A stretch of DNA of 64,000 bases, from positions 62,001 through 126,000 of the forward strand of contig CAXSDP010000003.1 in assembly GCA_964235705.1 (NCBI GenBank), in the 5' to 3' direction. Shown here piece after piece: positions 1-7,513 of the stretch. Position numbers and translations under genes: made by a program. The notes under the pieces are model-generated. The model had not been told where the DNA came from. It worked only from the letters and a program-made list of their open reading frames with translations, and made no database searches. Position 1 is the stretch's first letter. Each line of letters starts with the position of its first letter. The stretch is from RH-AL1 sp964235705 (lineage in GTDB: Bacteria; Pseudomonadota; Alphaproteobacteria; Rhizobiales; Beijerinckiaceae).

Positions 1-245
1 AGGCCGACGGTGACGAGGTTCGAGGCCGTCACCTCCTCGAAGCGCATCGCGTAGGGGTTGATCAGGAATTGGTCGGCACGTCCGGGCAGCCGCACGGAGA
101 TGTGCGTGTAGATGCTGTCGTCCAGGCCGAGCCGATGGATCAGGCGGTACGCCGCCGCGAGATCGACCCGCATCCGCTGCTCGGCGTCCCCGCCGACCCG
201 TGGCAGACCGTGAACGCTCGCCATCATCGCGTCGACCCTCGCCAT
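1..245 (-). CDS. class II aldolase/adducin family protein (partial, C-terminus off left edge)
   Basis: Reading the reverse strand from an ATG at 243-245 gives about 81 residues that match the N-terminal part of class II aldolase/adducin domain proteins: a helix with YRLIHRLGLDD, then THISVRLPG and FLINPYAMRFEEVTASNLV. This family includes fuculose-phosphate aldolase and many proteins of unknown substrate that carry a zinc site further along. That part lies outside the window, so activity cannot be judged. The gene is divergent from the GntR regulator at 366, which suggests shared control of a small catabolic locus. Two in-frame ATGs lie at 222-227, so the exact start is uncertain. Confidence 0.75.
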   Translation of the reverse strand, partial: MARVDAMMASVHGLPRVGGDAEQRMRVDLAAAYRLIHRLGLDDSIYTHISVRLPGRADQFLINPYAMRFEEVTASNLVTVG

Positions 246-312
246 CCCGCGCGGCCACCCCCGCCGGATGGCGAGAAGATCGACGATCGTGCCGGGCGCG
301 GCAAGATTAAAG

Positions 313-320
313 TGTCGACA
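313..320. promoter_or_regulatory. palindromic operator candidate for the GntR regulator
   Basis: A perfect 8-bp palindrome, TGTCGACA, lies in the divergent spacer between the aldolase-like gene and the GntR gene, within a local AT-rich patch. FadR-subfamily GntR proteins typically bind short palindromes of TNGTNNNACNA type, so this is a plausible autoregulatory site. The assignment is inferred from sequence and position only. Confidence 0.35.
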
Positions 321-365
321 ATGGACAGCCTATGATTACACCAGGGTTCGCGAAATGGAGCGGCG

Positions 366-902
366 ATGCGAAGCGCGACCCAGCCCGTCGGCCTTTCCAC
401 GCTCGGTCTTCTCGTGCCGGCCGAGCCGGACCTCGTCCGCCAAGTCGCGCGCCGGCTCACCGACGCCATCATGGGCGGGCGCCCGCTCGCCAGGGCCAAG
501 TTGGCGGAAGCCGCCGTGGCGCGCGAGCACGGCATCAGCCGTGCCCCCGCCATCCAGGCGTCCCGGCGGCTCGACGACGCGTCGCGCGCGGCGCTCGGCG
601 CCCCCGCGCGGGCCGTCGAGGAGGACCACCGCTTCCACCGGCTCATCTGCGAGATCGCCGGCGACGGCCGGATGCCCAAGCCGTTCGACGGCCTCGCCTC
701 CGAGATGCGCGTCGTGATCGGCCGTCCCTACGACGATCCCCAGGTCCTCGCCCGGATCCACGAGCCGACCCTGGCCGCGATCGAGGGCGGCCACCCCGAG
801 CGCGTCGTCGCCCGCGTCGACCACCACGTCGGCGTGGCTTGGCGCGAAGTCGGGGCGTTGGTGCGAAGCCTACCCCTATCCCCGACCGGACCCGTGCCAT
901 GA
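366..902 (+). CDS. GntR (FadR/FCD-type) transcriptional regulator, internally shortened
   Basis: The 178-residue product has a winged-helix N-terminus (LVRQVARRLTDAIMGG, then AKLAEAAVAREHGISRAP) and the end of an FCD ligand domain (EEDHRFHRLICEIAGDGRM, then RVDHHVGVAWREV). FadR-type regulators are normally 215-240 residues. About 40-50 residues covering the wing and the first FCD helix appear to be missing between residues 60 and 80, and the recognition helix reads GISRAPAIQASRRLDD where the family usually has a PLREALRRLE-like stretch. The reading frame is intact, but the protein may be non-functional. The last codons overlap the next ATG (ATGA, 899-902), so it is translationally coupled to the deacetylase-like gene. 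Confidence 0.65.
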   Translation: MRSATQPVGLSTLGLLVPAEPDLVRQVARRLTDAIMGGRPLARAKLAEAAVAREHGISRAPAIQASRRLDDASRAALGAPARAVEEDHRFHRLICEIAGDGRMPKPFDGLASEMRVVIGRPYDDPQVLARIHEPTLAAIEGGHPERVVARVDHHVGVAWREVGALVRSLPLSPTGPVP

Positions 903-1924
903 AGGCCGTCCACACGGAAGCGCACCGCGGCCACGACCCGCAGTTCTTCCTCGTTCGCGGCACGGTGCGGCGCACCACGGAACGGCCGGAGCGCGCCGAC
1001 AGGCTGCTGGCGGGGCTCGCGGCTGGCCGGCACACGCTGGTCGACGCGCAGGCGCACGGGCACAGCGCGAGGGCGCGGGTCCACAGCCCCGACTACCTCG
1101 CCTTCATGGCCGAGGCCTGGGACGCCTGGACGGCGTTGGACGGGGCCGGCCCCGAGATGATCGCCAACGTCCATCCCGTCCGCCACGGCGCCACGTACCC
1201 GAGCCATATCGTGGGCAAGCTCGGCTGGCACACGCACGACACGGCCTGTCCCATCGGCCCGGGCACCTACGCGGCCGCCTGCGCGGCGACCGACGTGGCC
1301 GCCACCGCCGCCCAGTTGCTGCTCGACGGCGAGCGGGCCGCCTACGCCCTCTGCCGACCACCCGGCCACCACGCCTACCGCGACATGGCGGGCGGCTTCT
1401 GTTTCTTCAACAACAGCGCGGTGGCGGCCGAGCACCTGCGCCTCGCCCACGAGCGGGTCGCCATCCTCGACGTCGACGTGCACCACGGCAACGGCACGCA
1501 GGCGATCTTCTACGAGCGCCCGGACGTGTTCACGGTCTCGATCCACGCCGACCCCGCCCAGTTCCACCCCTTCTTCTGGGGCTTCGCCCACGAGATCGGC
1601 GGGAACGCCGGGAGCGGCGCCAACCTCAACATCCCCTTGCCGGTCGGAACGGGCGACGACGGGTTCCTGGCCGGCCTGGCCCAGGCGGAGCGTCGGCTCC
1701 GCGCCTTCGCGCCGAGCGCGCTCGTGGTGGCGCTGGGACTCGACGCGTCCGAGGAGGACCCGCTCGCCGGGATGAAGGTCACGACGCCCGGCTTCGAGCG
1801 GGTCGGCGCCGCCATCGCCCGCCTCGGCCTCCCCACCGTCTTCGTGCAGGAAGGCGGCTACCTGTCCGACATCCTGGGGCGCAACCTCACGGCCGTGCTC
1901 GACGGCTTCGAGATGGCGCGCTGA
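899..1924 (+). CDS. histone-deacetylase-family acetylpolyamine amidohydrolase
   Basis: The protein has 341 residues, the usual size of bacterial acetylpolyamine amidohydrolases (AphA type). It carries the HDAC-fold signatures in order: the active-site His pair in RPPGHHAYRDMAGGFCFFNN (about 154-173), zinc ligands in DVDVHHGNGTQ (Asp193, His195), the third ligand Asp282 in LGLDASEEDPL, and the transition-state Tyr in EGGY near 322. Family members remove acetyl groups from acetylated polyamines or other small amides, or act on acetyl-lysine. The neighbouring class III aminotransferase favours a polyamine or amine substrate. The start at 899 was chosen because the HDAC homology begins there and overlaps the regulator stop by 4 bp. 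Confidence 0.9.
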   Translation: MKAVHTEAHRGHDPQFFLVRGTVRRTTERPERADRLLAGLAAGRHTLVDAQAHGHSARARVHSPDYLAFMAEAWDAWTALDGAGPEMIANVHPVRHGATYPSHIVGKLGWHTHDTACPIGPGTYAAACAATDVAATAAQLLLDGERAAYALCRPPGHHAYRDMAGGFCFFNNSAVAAEHLRLAHERVAILDVDVHHGNGTQAIFYERPDVFTVSIHADPAQFHPFFWGFAHEIGGNAGSGANLNIPLPVGTGDDGFLAGLAQAERRLRAFAPSALVVALGLDASEEDPLAGMKVTTPGFERVGAAIARLGLPTVFVQEGGYLSDILGRNLTAVLDGFEMAR

Positions 1925-1994
1925 GGTCCCCCCGCCGCGGACGCGGCGCGACGTTCCCCCCTTTCCGCGCTCCACCCCTCTGACGAGGTTCACG

Positions 1995-3374
1995 ATGACC
2001 CTTCTGCCCAACTCCGCCCAGGCCCGGGACGTGGCCTACCTGCTGCATCCCGCCACCAACGCGCGCAAGCATGAGCGCACCGGGCCGGTGATCATGGCGC
2101 GGGGCAGCGGCATCCACGTCTACGACGACGCGGGGCGCGAGTACATCGAGGCGATGGCGGGGCTGTGGAGCGTGGCGGTCGGCTTCGGCGAGCCGCGCCT
2201 GGTGGAGGCGGCCGCCCGGCAGATGAGCCGGCTGCCCTACTACCACTCCTTCTCCAGCCGGTCGTCCGAGCCCACCATCGACCTCGCCGAGCGCCTGGTG
2301 AAGATGTCGCCGCCCGGCCTCGACCGCGTGTTCTTCACCAACTCCGGGTCGGAAGCCAACGACACGGTCGTCAAGCTCGTGTGGTTCTACAACAACGCGA
2401 TCGGCCGGCCGGGGAAGAAGAAGTTCATCGCGCGCCAGAACGGCTACCACGGCATCACGATCGCCGCCGGCAGCCTCACGGGGCTGCCCACCAACCATCG
2501 CGGCTTCGACCTGCCGCTGCCGCAGATGAAGCACGTCACCTGCCCGCACCATTACCGCTACGCCGAGCCGGGCGAGGGCGAGGAAGCCTTCGCCGACCGG
2601 CTCGCCGCCGAGCTGGAGGCCACCATCCTGGCGGAAGGTCCCGACACGGTCGCCGCCTTCATCGGCGAGCCGCTGATCGGCGCCGGCGGAGTGCTGCCGC
2701 CGCCCGCCACCTACTGGGCGAAGGTGCAGGCGGTGTGCCGCAAGTACGACGTGCTGGTGGTGGCCGACGAGGTCATCAACGGCTTCGGGCGGCTCGGCAC
2801 CATGTTCGCCTGCGAATACTACGGCATCGCGCCCGACGTGCTGGTGGTGTCCAAGCAGCTGACGTCGTCCTACATGCCGATCGCCGCCGTGCTGTTCTCC
2901 GACGCGATCTACCAGGGCGTGGCGGACGGCTCGGAGCGGCTCGGCACCTTCGGCCACGGCTTCACGGCGAGCGGGCACCCCGTCGCCACCGCGGTGGCGA
3001 TGGAGAACCTCGACATCCTGGAGGAGCGCGGGTTGGTGGCCAACGCCGCCGCGATGGGCGAGCACATGCGGGCGCGGCTCGCCGCCTTCGCGTCGCACCC
3101 GCTCGTCGGCGAGGTGCGGGGCGCCGGACTGATCGCGGCGGTGGAACTCGTCGCCGACAAGGCGACCAAGGCGCGCTTCGACCCGCCCGGCCAGGTGGGC
3201 GCTTGGTTCTACGCGCGGGCGCACGAGCACGGGCTGGTGATCCGGGCGGTCGGCGACGCCATCTGCTTCTGCCCGCCGCTGATCATCACGGAAGCGCAGA
3301 TCGACGAGGTCGTCGCCCGCTTCTCGGCCGTGCTCGACGAGACGACGGCATGGGTCGAGTCCGGCAGGCCGTGA
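1995..3374 (+). CDS. aspartate aminotransferase family protein (class III, omega-amino acid/polyamine type)
   Basis: A 459-residue PLP-dependent class III transaminase. Visible motifs are the substrate-loop region YYHSFSSRSSEP, the phosphate-binding TNSGSEANDTVVKL, the ring-stacking QNGYHG, VVADEVINGFGRLG with the PLP-nitrogen Asp, and the Schiff-base lysine in VVSKQLTSSYMP. Closest relatives by motif are putrescine/spermidine:pyruvate (SpuC-like) and beta-alanine:pyruvate aminotransferases. It lies 70 bp after the acetylpolyamine-amidohydrolase-like gene on the same strand, so the two could act in sequence: deacetylation exposes an amine that is then transaminated. The exact substrate cannot be read from the sequence. 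Confidence 0.9.
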   Translation: MTLLPNSAQARDVAYLLHPATNARKHERTGPVIMARGSGIHVYDDAGREYIEAMAGLWSVAVGFGEPRLVEAAARQMSRLPYYHSFSSRSSEPTIDLAERLVKMSPPGLDRVFFTNSGSEANDTVVKLVWFYNNAIGRPGKKKFIARQNGYHGITIAAGSLTGLPTNHRGFDLPLPQMKHVTCPHHYRYAEPGEGEEAFADRLAAELEATILAEGPDTVAAFIGEPLIGAGGVLPPPATYWAKVQAVCRKYDVLVVADEVINGFGRLGTMFACEYYGIAPDVLVVSKQLTSSYMPIAAVLFSDAIYQGVADGSERLGTFGHGFTASGHPVATAVAMENLDILEERGLVANAAAMGEHMRARLAAFASHPLVGEVRGAGLIAAVELVADKATKARFDPPGQVGAWFYARAHEHGLVIRAVGDAICFCPPLIITEAQIDEVVARFSAVLDETTAWVESGRP

Positions 3375-3449
3375 CGGGCGGCACGCTCCCGCGAGTCGCC
3401 TCGCGACATCGGGCGGTTCCGGGTGCTCCGGCGCCGGCCCGCCGCGCCC

Positions 3450-4652
3450 TCATCCTTCCCCCACCGACACCGCCCGCGCGCGCAGCTTCTCGGTCTCGCT
3501 CTTCAGCTGCCCGCAGGCCGCCAGGATGTCCCGGCCGCGCGGCGTCCGCACCGGGCTGGCATAACCGGCGTTGAAGACGATGTCGGAGAAGCGCTCGATC
3601 ACCTCCCAGTCCGAGCACTCGTAGGCGGTGCCGGGCCACGGGTTGAAGGGGATCAGGTTGATCTTCGCCGGCACGCCCTTCAGCAGGCGCACCAGCTCGC
3701 GCGCCTCGGCGGGGCTGTCGTTCACCCCTTTCAGCATCACGTACTCGAAGGTGATGCGCCGCGCGTTCGACGCGCCGGGATAGTCGCGGCAGGCGCGCAA
3801 CAGGGCGGCGAGCGGGTACTTCTTGTTGAGCGGCACCAGCGTGTCGCGCAGGTCGTCGCGCACCGCGTGGAGCGAGATCGCCAGCATCGCGCCGACCTCG
3901 CGGCCGAGCGGCTCCAGGCGCGGCACCACCCCGGCGCTCGACACCGTGATGCGGCGGCGCGACAAGGAGAGTCCGTCGCCGTCCCCCATCACGCCGACCG
4001 CGTCGCGGACGCCGTCGAAGTTGTAGAGCGGCTCGCCCATGCCCATGAAGACGATGTTGGACACGGCGCGGGACGCCTCGCCCGGCACGAGCCCGTCGGT
4101 CGGCCGGGTGAGGCCGGGGTAGTCGCCGAGCCGGTCGCGCGCCACCACCAGCTGCGCCACGATCTCGGCGGGGTCGAGGTTGCGGACCAGCCGCTGCGTG
4201 CCGGTGTGGCAGAAGGCGCAGGACAGCGTGCAGCCGACCTGGCTCGACACGCACAGCGTGCCGCGATCGCTCTCGGGGATGTAGACGCACTCCACCTGCG
4301 AGCCGAGCCCGTCGCGGTTGCGGTCGAGGGGGTGCGGCGGCAGGCGGATCAGCCACTTGCGGGTACCGTCGTTCGACACCTGCTCGGCCACGACGTCCGG
4401 CCGCGCCAGCGTGTAATGGGCGGCGAGCGTGGCGCGCAGCCCTTTCGACACGTTGAGCATGGACTCGAAGGAGCGGGCGCCCTGGAAGTAGATCCAGTGC
4501 CACAACTGGGCGACGCGCATCCGGCGCTCGCGCTCCGGCACGCCGGCGGCCGCGAGCGCGTCGGCGAGGCCGACGCGGGTGAGGCCGAGGAGGGATGGCT
4601 TGGCGAGTGGCGCGTCGGCCGCCGGCCGGGGGTGGTCGATCAAAGCGGACAT
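3450..4652 (-). CDS. rlmN: 23S rRNA (adenine(2503)-C(2))-methyltransferase RlmN
   Basis: A 400-residue radical-SAM enzyme that methylates A2503 of 23S rRNA, and in many bacteria A37 of some tRNAs. The 4Fe-4S cluster motif CTLSCAFC (Cys at about 142, 146 and 149) is intact, preceded by CVSSQVG and followed by HTGTQRLVRNL. The N-terminal helical domain RVAQLWHWIYFQGARSFESM and the C-terminal INLIPFNPWPG and SPVRTPRGRDI stretches are characteristic. Length is normal. It is convergent with the aminotransferase, with only 75 bp between them. Confidence 0.97.
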   Translation of the reverse strand: MSALIDHPRPAADAPLAKPSLLGLTRVGLADALAAAGVPERERRMRVAQLWHWIYFQGARSFESMLNVSKGLRATLAAHYTLARPDVVAEQVSNDGTRKWLIRLPPHPLDRNRDGLGSQVECVYIPESDRGTLCVSSQVGCTLSCAFCHTGTQRLVRNLDPAEIVAQLVVARDRLGDYPGLTRPTDGLVPGEASRAVSNIVFMGMGEPLYNFDGVRDAVGVMGDGDGLSLSRRRITVSSAGVVPRLEPLGREVGAMLAISLHAVRDDLRDTLVPLNKKYPLAALLRACRDYPGASNARRITFEYVMLKGVNDSPAEARELVRLLKGVPAKINLIPFNPWPGTAYECSDWEVIERFSDIVFNAGYASPVRTPRGRDILAACGQLKSETEKLRARAVSVGEG

Positions 4653-4903
4653 CGGTGATCATGTAGCATCGCCGGCGCGTTTTGTCAGACGCCCCGAGCG
4701 ACGGCGCCCGTCACGCCGTCGGCTTTCACGCCGCGCCGTCGCGGTGTTCAGGGACCGCGTACCCGACCGACGTCGATCTAAACCCCACAGTGTTCCGCAT
4801 CGGCGGCACGTCCGTCGCTCGACCCGTCCCGCCAGTCGTTCGGCGAGCCGTTCGTCTGCCTACGTCGTGAAGCCATCTGAACCGTGGATCGATGCTGTCG
4901 CGT

Positions 4904-4959
4904 CGCCCACGCGCCGAAGGACGGATGCCAAGCCGCACCCGTCCTTCGGCGCGTGGGCG
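4904..4959. repeat. long perfect inverted repeat (21-bp arms)
   Basis: The arms at 4904-4924 and 4939-4959 are exact reverse complements, separated by a 14-nt loop (4925-4938). The element lies in the 396-bp spacer (4653-5048) between rlmN and the alpha/beta hydrolase gene, about 90 bp upstream of the latter. No T-run follows on either strand, so it is not a standard rho-independent terminator. It may be a palindromic repetitive element, a transcript-stabilising hairpin or a remnant of a small mobile element. I see nothing else gene-like in the spacer. Confidence 0.85.
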
Positions 4960-5048
4960 GTCGGCAAAGCCTCCTTGTCCCCGTCCGCCGGTCGTCGCAC
5001 AATCCCGCCTGGAACGCCCCGGCGGACGGGCGAACGGGGACGGGACGG

Positions 5049-6089
5049 ATGCGGGGCGTGATGGGTTGGATGCGTGCGGCGCTGGTCTCGTGCGTGATGG
5101 CCTCGGGAGGAGGCGCGATGGCGGCGGTGGACGAGGCCGAGTACACCGTCCCCTCCGATCCCGGCGTGGAGCTCTACGTGCGGGAGAAGCATCCCGCCGG
5201 GCAGGGGGCGTTCGGGAGCGATCGCGTCCTGCTGTTCGTCCACGGCGCCACCTACCCGGCCGAAACCTCCTTCGACCTGCCGGTGGGTGGCCAATCCATG
5301 ATGGACATCCTGGCCGCGCGGGGCTGGGACGTGTGGATGGTCGACGTGCGGGGCTACAGCCGCTCGACCCGGCCGGCGTCCATGGACGGGCCGCCCGGCC
5401 AGGGCACGCCGGTCGCGTCCACCGCGGAGGCGGCCCGCGACGTCGGCGCCGTCGTCGACTTCATCCTCGCGCGCCGGGGCGTGGCGAAGCTCAACCTGAT
5501 GGGCTGGTCCTGGGGCACCTCCATCATGGGGCTCTACACCACGACCCACAACGATCGCGTCGCCCGCCTGGTGCTCTACGCCCCGCAATGGCTGAGCACC
5601 AACCGCACGCCGGCCGACGCCCCGCCGCTCGGCGCCTACCGCACCGTCACGCGGCAGTCCGCCCGCGATCGCTGGCTGATGGGCGTGCCGGAGGACAAGC
5701 GGGCGACGCTGATCCCGCCGGGCTGGTTCGACATGTGGGCCGACGCGACCTTCGCCACCGACCCGAAGGGCGCGGCGCAGGTGCCGCCGGTGCTGCGCGC
5801 CCCCAACGGCACGGCGCAGGACAGCCGCGACTATTGGTACGCCGGCCGCCCGCTCTACAGCCCGGTCGACATCCGCGTGCCCACCCTGCTGATCCACGCG
5901 GAATGGGACGCCGACCTGCCGACCTACCAGACGCTGGGCTACTACGAGCAGCTGAAGAACGCGCCCTACAAGCGCCTCGTGCAGATCGGCGAGGGAACGC
6001 ACACGGTGATGCTGGAGAAGAACCGGATGCAGTTCATCCACGAGGTGGCGGCTTTCCTCGAGGAGCCTGCGCCGCAGGCGCTGGATTGA
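5049..6089 (+). CDS. exported alpha/beta hydrolase
   Basis: The 346-residue protein starts with a signal peptide (RAALVSCVMASGGGAMAA, predicted cleavage after about residue 27). The mature part has an alpha/beta-hydrolase fold: oxyanion-side VLLFVHGATYP, the nucleophile elbow GWSWGTS, the acid in IHAEWDADLP and the catalytic His in GEGTHTVMLE. Substrate is unknown. It could be an esterase or lipase-like enzyme acting in the periplasm. The ATG at 5049 was preferred over upstream options because a purine-rich GGGACGG lies just before it and the signal peptide starts there. The following gene begins at its stop codon. Confidence 0.85.
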   Translation: MRGVMGWMRAALVSCVMASGGGAMAAVDEAEYTVPSDPGVELYVREKHPAGQGAFGSDRVLLFVHGATYPAETSFDLPVGGQSMMDILAARGWDVWMVDVRGYSRSTRPASMDGPPGQGTPVASTAEAARDVGAVVDFILARRGVAKLNLMGWSWGTSIMGLYTTTHNDRVARLVLYAPQWLSTNRTPADAPPLGAYRTVTRQSARDRWLMGVPEDKRATLIPPGWFDMWADATFATDPKGAAQVPPVLRAPNGTAQDSRDYWYAGRPLYSPVDIRVPTLLIHAEWDADLPTYQTLGYYEQLKNAPYKRLVQIGEGTHTVMLEKNRMQFIHEVAAFLEEPAPQALD

Positions 6090-6901
6090 GGCGCGCCGCC
6101 GGCGTCCCCGTGGCGCCCAAGCGGGTGGCGTTGGTCGCCGCGCTGCTCGCGTCGGCGATCGGCGCGTGTCGCGGCCAAGGGAGAAGCCCCGACGTGATCC
6201 ACGACCTCGCGCCCACCGGCACCCTGCGGGCGGCGATCAACCTCGGCAATCCCGTGCTCGCGGGCCGGACCGCGCAGGGTGCGCTGTCCGGCGTCTCGGT
6301 GGACCTCGCCCGCGCGCTCGGCGAGCGACTCGGCATCCCGGTGACGTTGGTCCCCTACGACAGCGCGGGGGCCGTGTCGGGCGCGGCGACCGGCGGCGCG
6401 TGGGACATCTGCTTCCTCGCGCTCGACCCGAAGCGGGCCGAGGACATTACCTTCACCAACCCCTACGTGACGATCGAGGGCAGCTACCTCGTCCCGGCCG
6501 CGTCAACGATCACGAGCGCCGACGCCGTGGACCAGCCGGGCGTCCGCGTCGCGGTCGGGCGGGGTAGCGCCTACGACCTTCACCTGACGCGGGCGATCCG
6601 CCACGCGACCCTGGTGCGGGCGCCGACCTCGGCCGCCGCCATCACCCTGTTCGCCGACGATCACTTGGAGGTGGCGGCCAACGTCCGGCAGCCGCTCGAA
6701 GCCTACGCGGCCACCCACCCGGAGGTGCGGCTGCTGCCCGGCCACTTCATGGCCATCGCGCAGGCGATGGGGATCGCCAAGGGTCGCCCGGCCGGCGCCG
6801 CCGCCCTGCGCGCCTTCGTCGACGAGGCGAGGGCCGATGGCCTCGTCGCCAAGGCCCTGGCCGCCAACGGGCAGGACCCCGCGCTGGCCGCCCCGCGCTG
6901 A
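6086..6901 (+). CDS. periplasmic amino-acid-type substrate-binding protein (SBP family 3)
   Basis: About 271 residues with a short charged start, a hydrophobic segment (VALVAALLASAIGAC) whose Cys could be a lipobox, and a family 3 solute-binding fold: LRAAINLGNPVL, GVSVDLARALGERLGIPV, WDICFLALDPKRAEDITFTNPYV and VRVAVGRGSAYDLHLTR. Such proteins bind amino acids or related small acids and hand them to an ABC permease, but no permease genes are next to it. The start is either TTG at 6086, overlapping the hydrolase stop, or GTG at 6110. Neither has a strong ribosome-binding site. The overlap suggests co-transcription with the hydrolase. Confidence 0.75.
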   Translation: MRRAAGVPVAPKRVALVAALLASAIGACRGQGRSPDVIHDLAPTGTLRAAINLGNPVLAGRTAQGALSGVSVDLARALGERLGIPVTLVPYDSAGAVSGAATGGAWDICFLALDPKRAEDITFTNPYVTIEGSYLVPAASTITSADAVDQPGVRVAVGRGSAYDLHLTRAIRHATLVRAPTSAAAITLFADDHLEVAANVRQPLEAYAATHPEVRLLPGHFMAIAQAMGIAKGRPAGAAALRAFVDEARADGLVAKALAANGQDPALAAPR

Positions 6902-6915
6902 GACGCGGCCGCGCC

Positions 6916-7377
6916 TCACAGCGGCAGGATCTCGGAGCGCTTCACCTGTCCCAGCGCGAAGCTCGTCTCGATGGAGGCGATGTTGTCGAGGCGCGTCAGC
7001 TTCCCCTTGATGAACCGCTCGTAGGCGTCGAGGTCCCGCACCACGATGCGCATGAGGTAATCGCGCGGGCCGGTCATCAGGTAGCAATCCACGATCTCCG
7101 GCCAGTGCGCGACAGCCTGCGCGAAGCGGTCGAGGTCCTCCTCGCGCTGCCGGTCGAGCTTGATGGAGGCGAAGGCGCTGACCGGCAGCCCGGCCAGGCG
7201 CTGGTCGATGATGGCGGTGTAGCCCTTGATGAGGCCGCTCCCTTCCAGCAGCCGGACGCGCCGGGCGCAGGGCGAGGCGGACAGGCCGACGCGCTCGGCC
7301 AGCTCCATCACCGTGAGGCGCCCGTCCGCCTGCAATTCGGAGATGATGCGGCGGTCGACGGCATCGAGGCTGCGCAT
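6916..7377 (-). CDS. Lrp/AsnC family transcriptional regulator
   Basis: The 153-residue product has the normal size and both domains. The N-terminal helix-turn-helix reads LDAVDRRIISELQADGRLTVMELAERVGLSASPCARRVRLLE, and the C-terminal RAM/ACT-like ligand domain includes CYLMTGPRDYLMRIVVRDLDAYERF. Lrp-type proteins sense amino acids. The gene is divergent from the E1-type dehydrogenase at 7514, with a perfect 12-bp palindrome between them, so it probably controls that gene. In Pseudomonas the Lrp-type MdeR next to mdeB (2-oxobutyrate dehydrogenase E1) is an analogous arrangement. Confidence 0.92.
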   Translation of the reverse strand: MRSLDAVDRRIISELQADGRLTVMELAERVGLSASPCARRVRLLEGSGLIKGYTAIIDQRLAGLPVSAFASIKLDRQREEDLDRFAQAVAHWPEIVDCYLMTGPRDYLMRIVVRDLDAYERFIKGKLTRLDNIASIETSFALGQVKRSEILPL

Positions 7378-7420
7378 TGGTGATATCCCCCAGGTTTTCG
7401 CGTCCGCACGCATCATATAT

Positions 7421-7432
7421 CCAAGATCTTGG
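7421..7432. promoter_or_regulatory. palindromic operator candidate for the Lrp-type regulator
   Basis: CCAAGATCTTGG is a perfect 12-bp palindrome preceded by AT-rich CATCATATAT, in the 136-bp spacer between the divergent Lrp/AsnC and E1 dehydrogenase genes. Lrp family sites are imperfect AT-centred palindromes of about this length. Position and symmetry support it, but binding is inferred. Confidence 0.45.
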
Positions 7433-7513
7433 TCGCGCGGGCCGATCTTTGGCTGCCCTCGCCAAACCGCCTCGGTTACAAGGGACATCGCGAACGAACC
7501 GGGGGGCAGGGCG

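Noticed and set aside
332..898. N-terminal extension of the HDAC-like protein upstream of 899
   Set aside because: The extra 189 residues are Arg/Pro/Ala-rich, overlap the GntR gene in another frame and have no homology. They are a GC-rich shadow.
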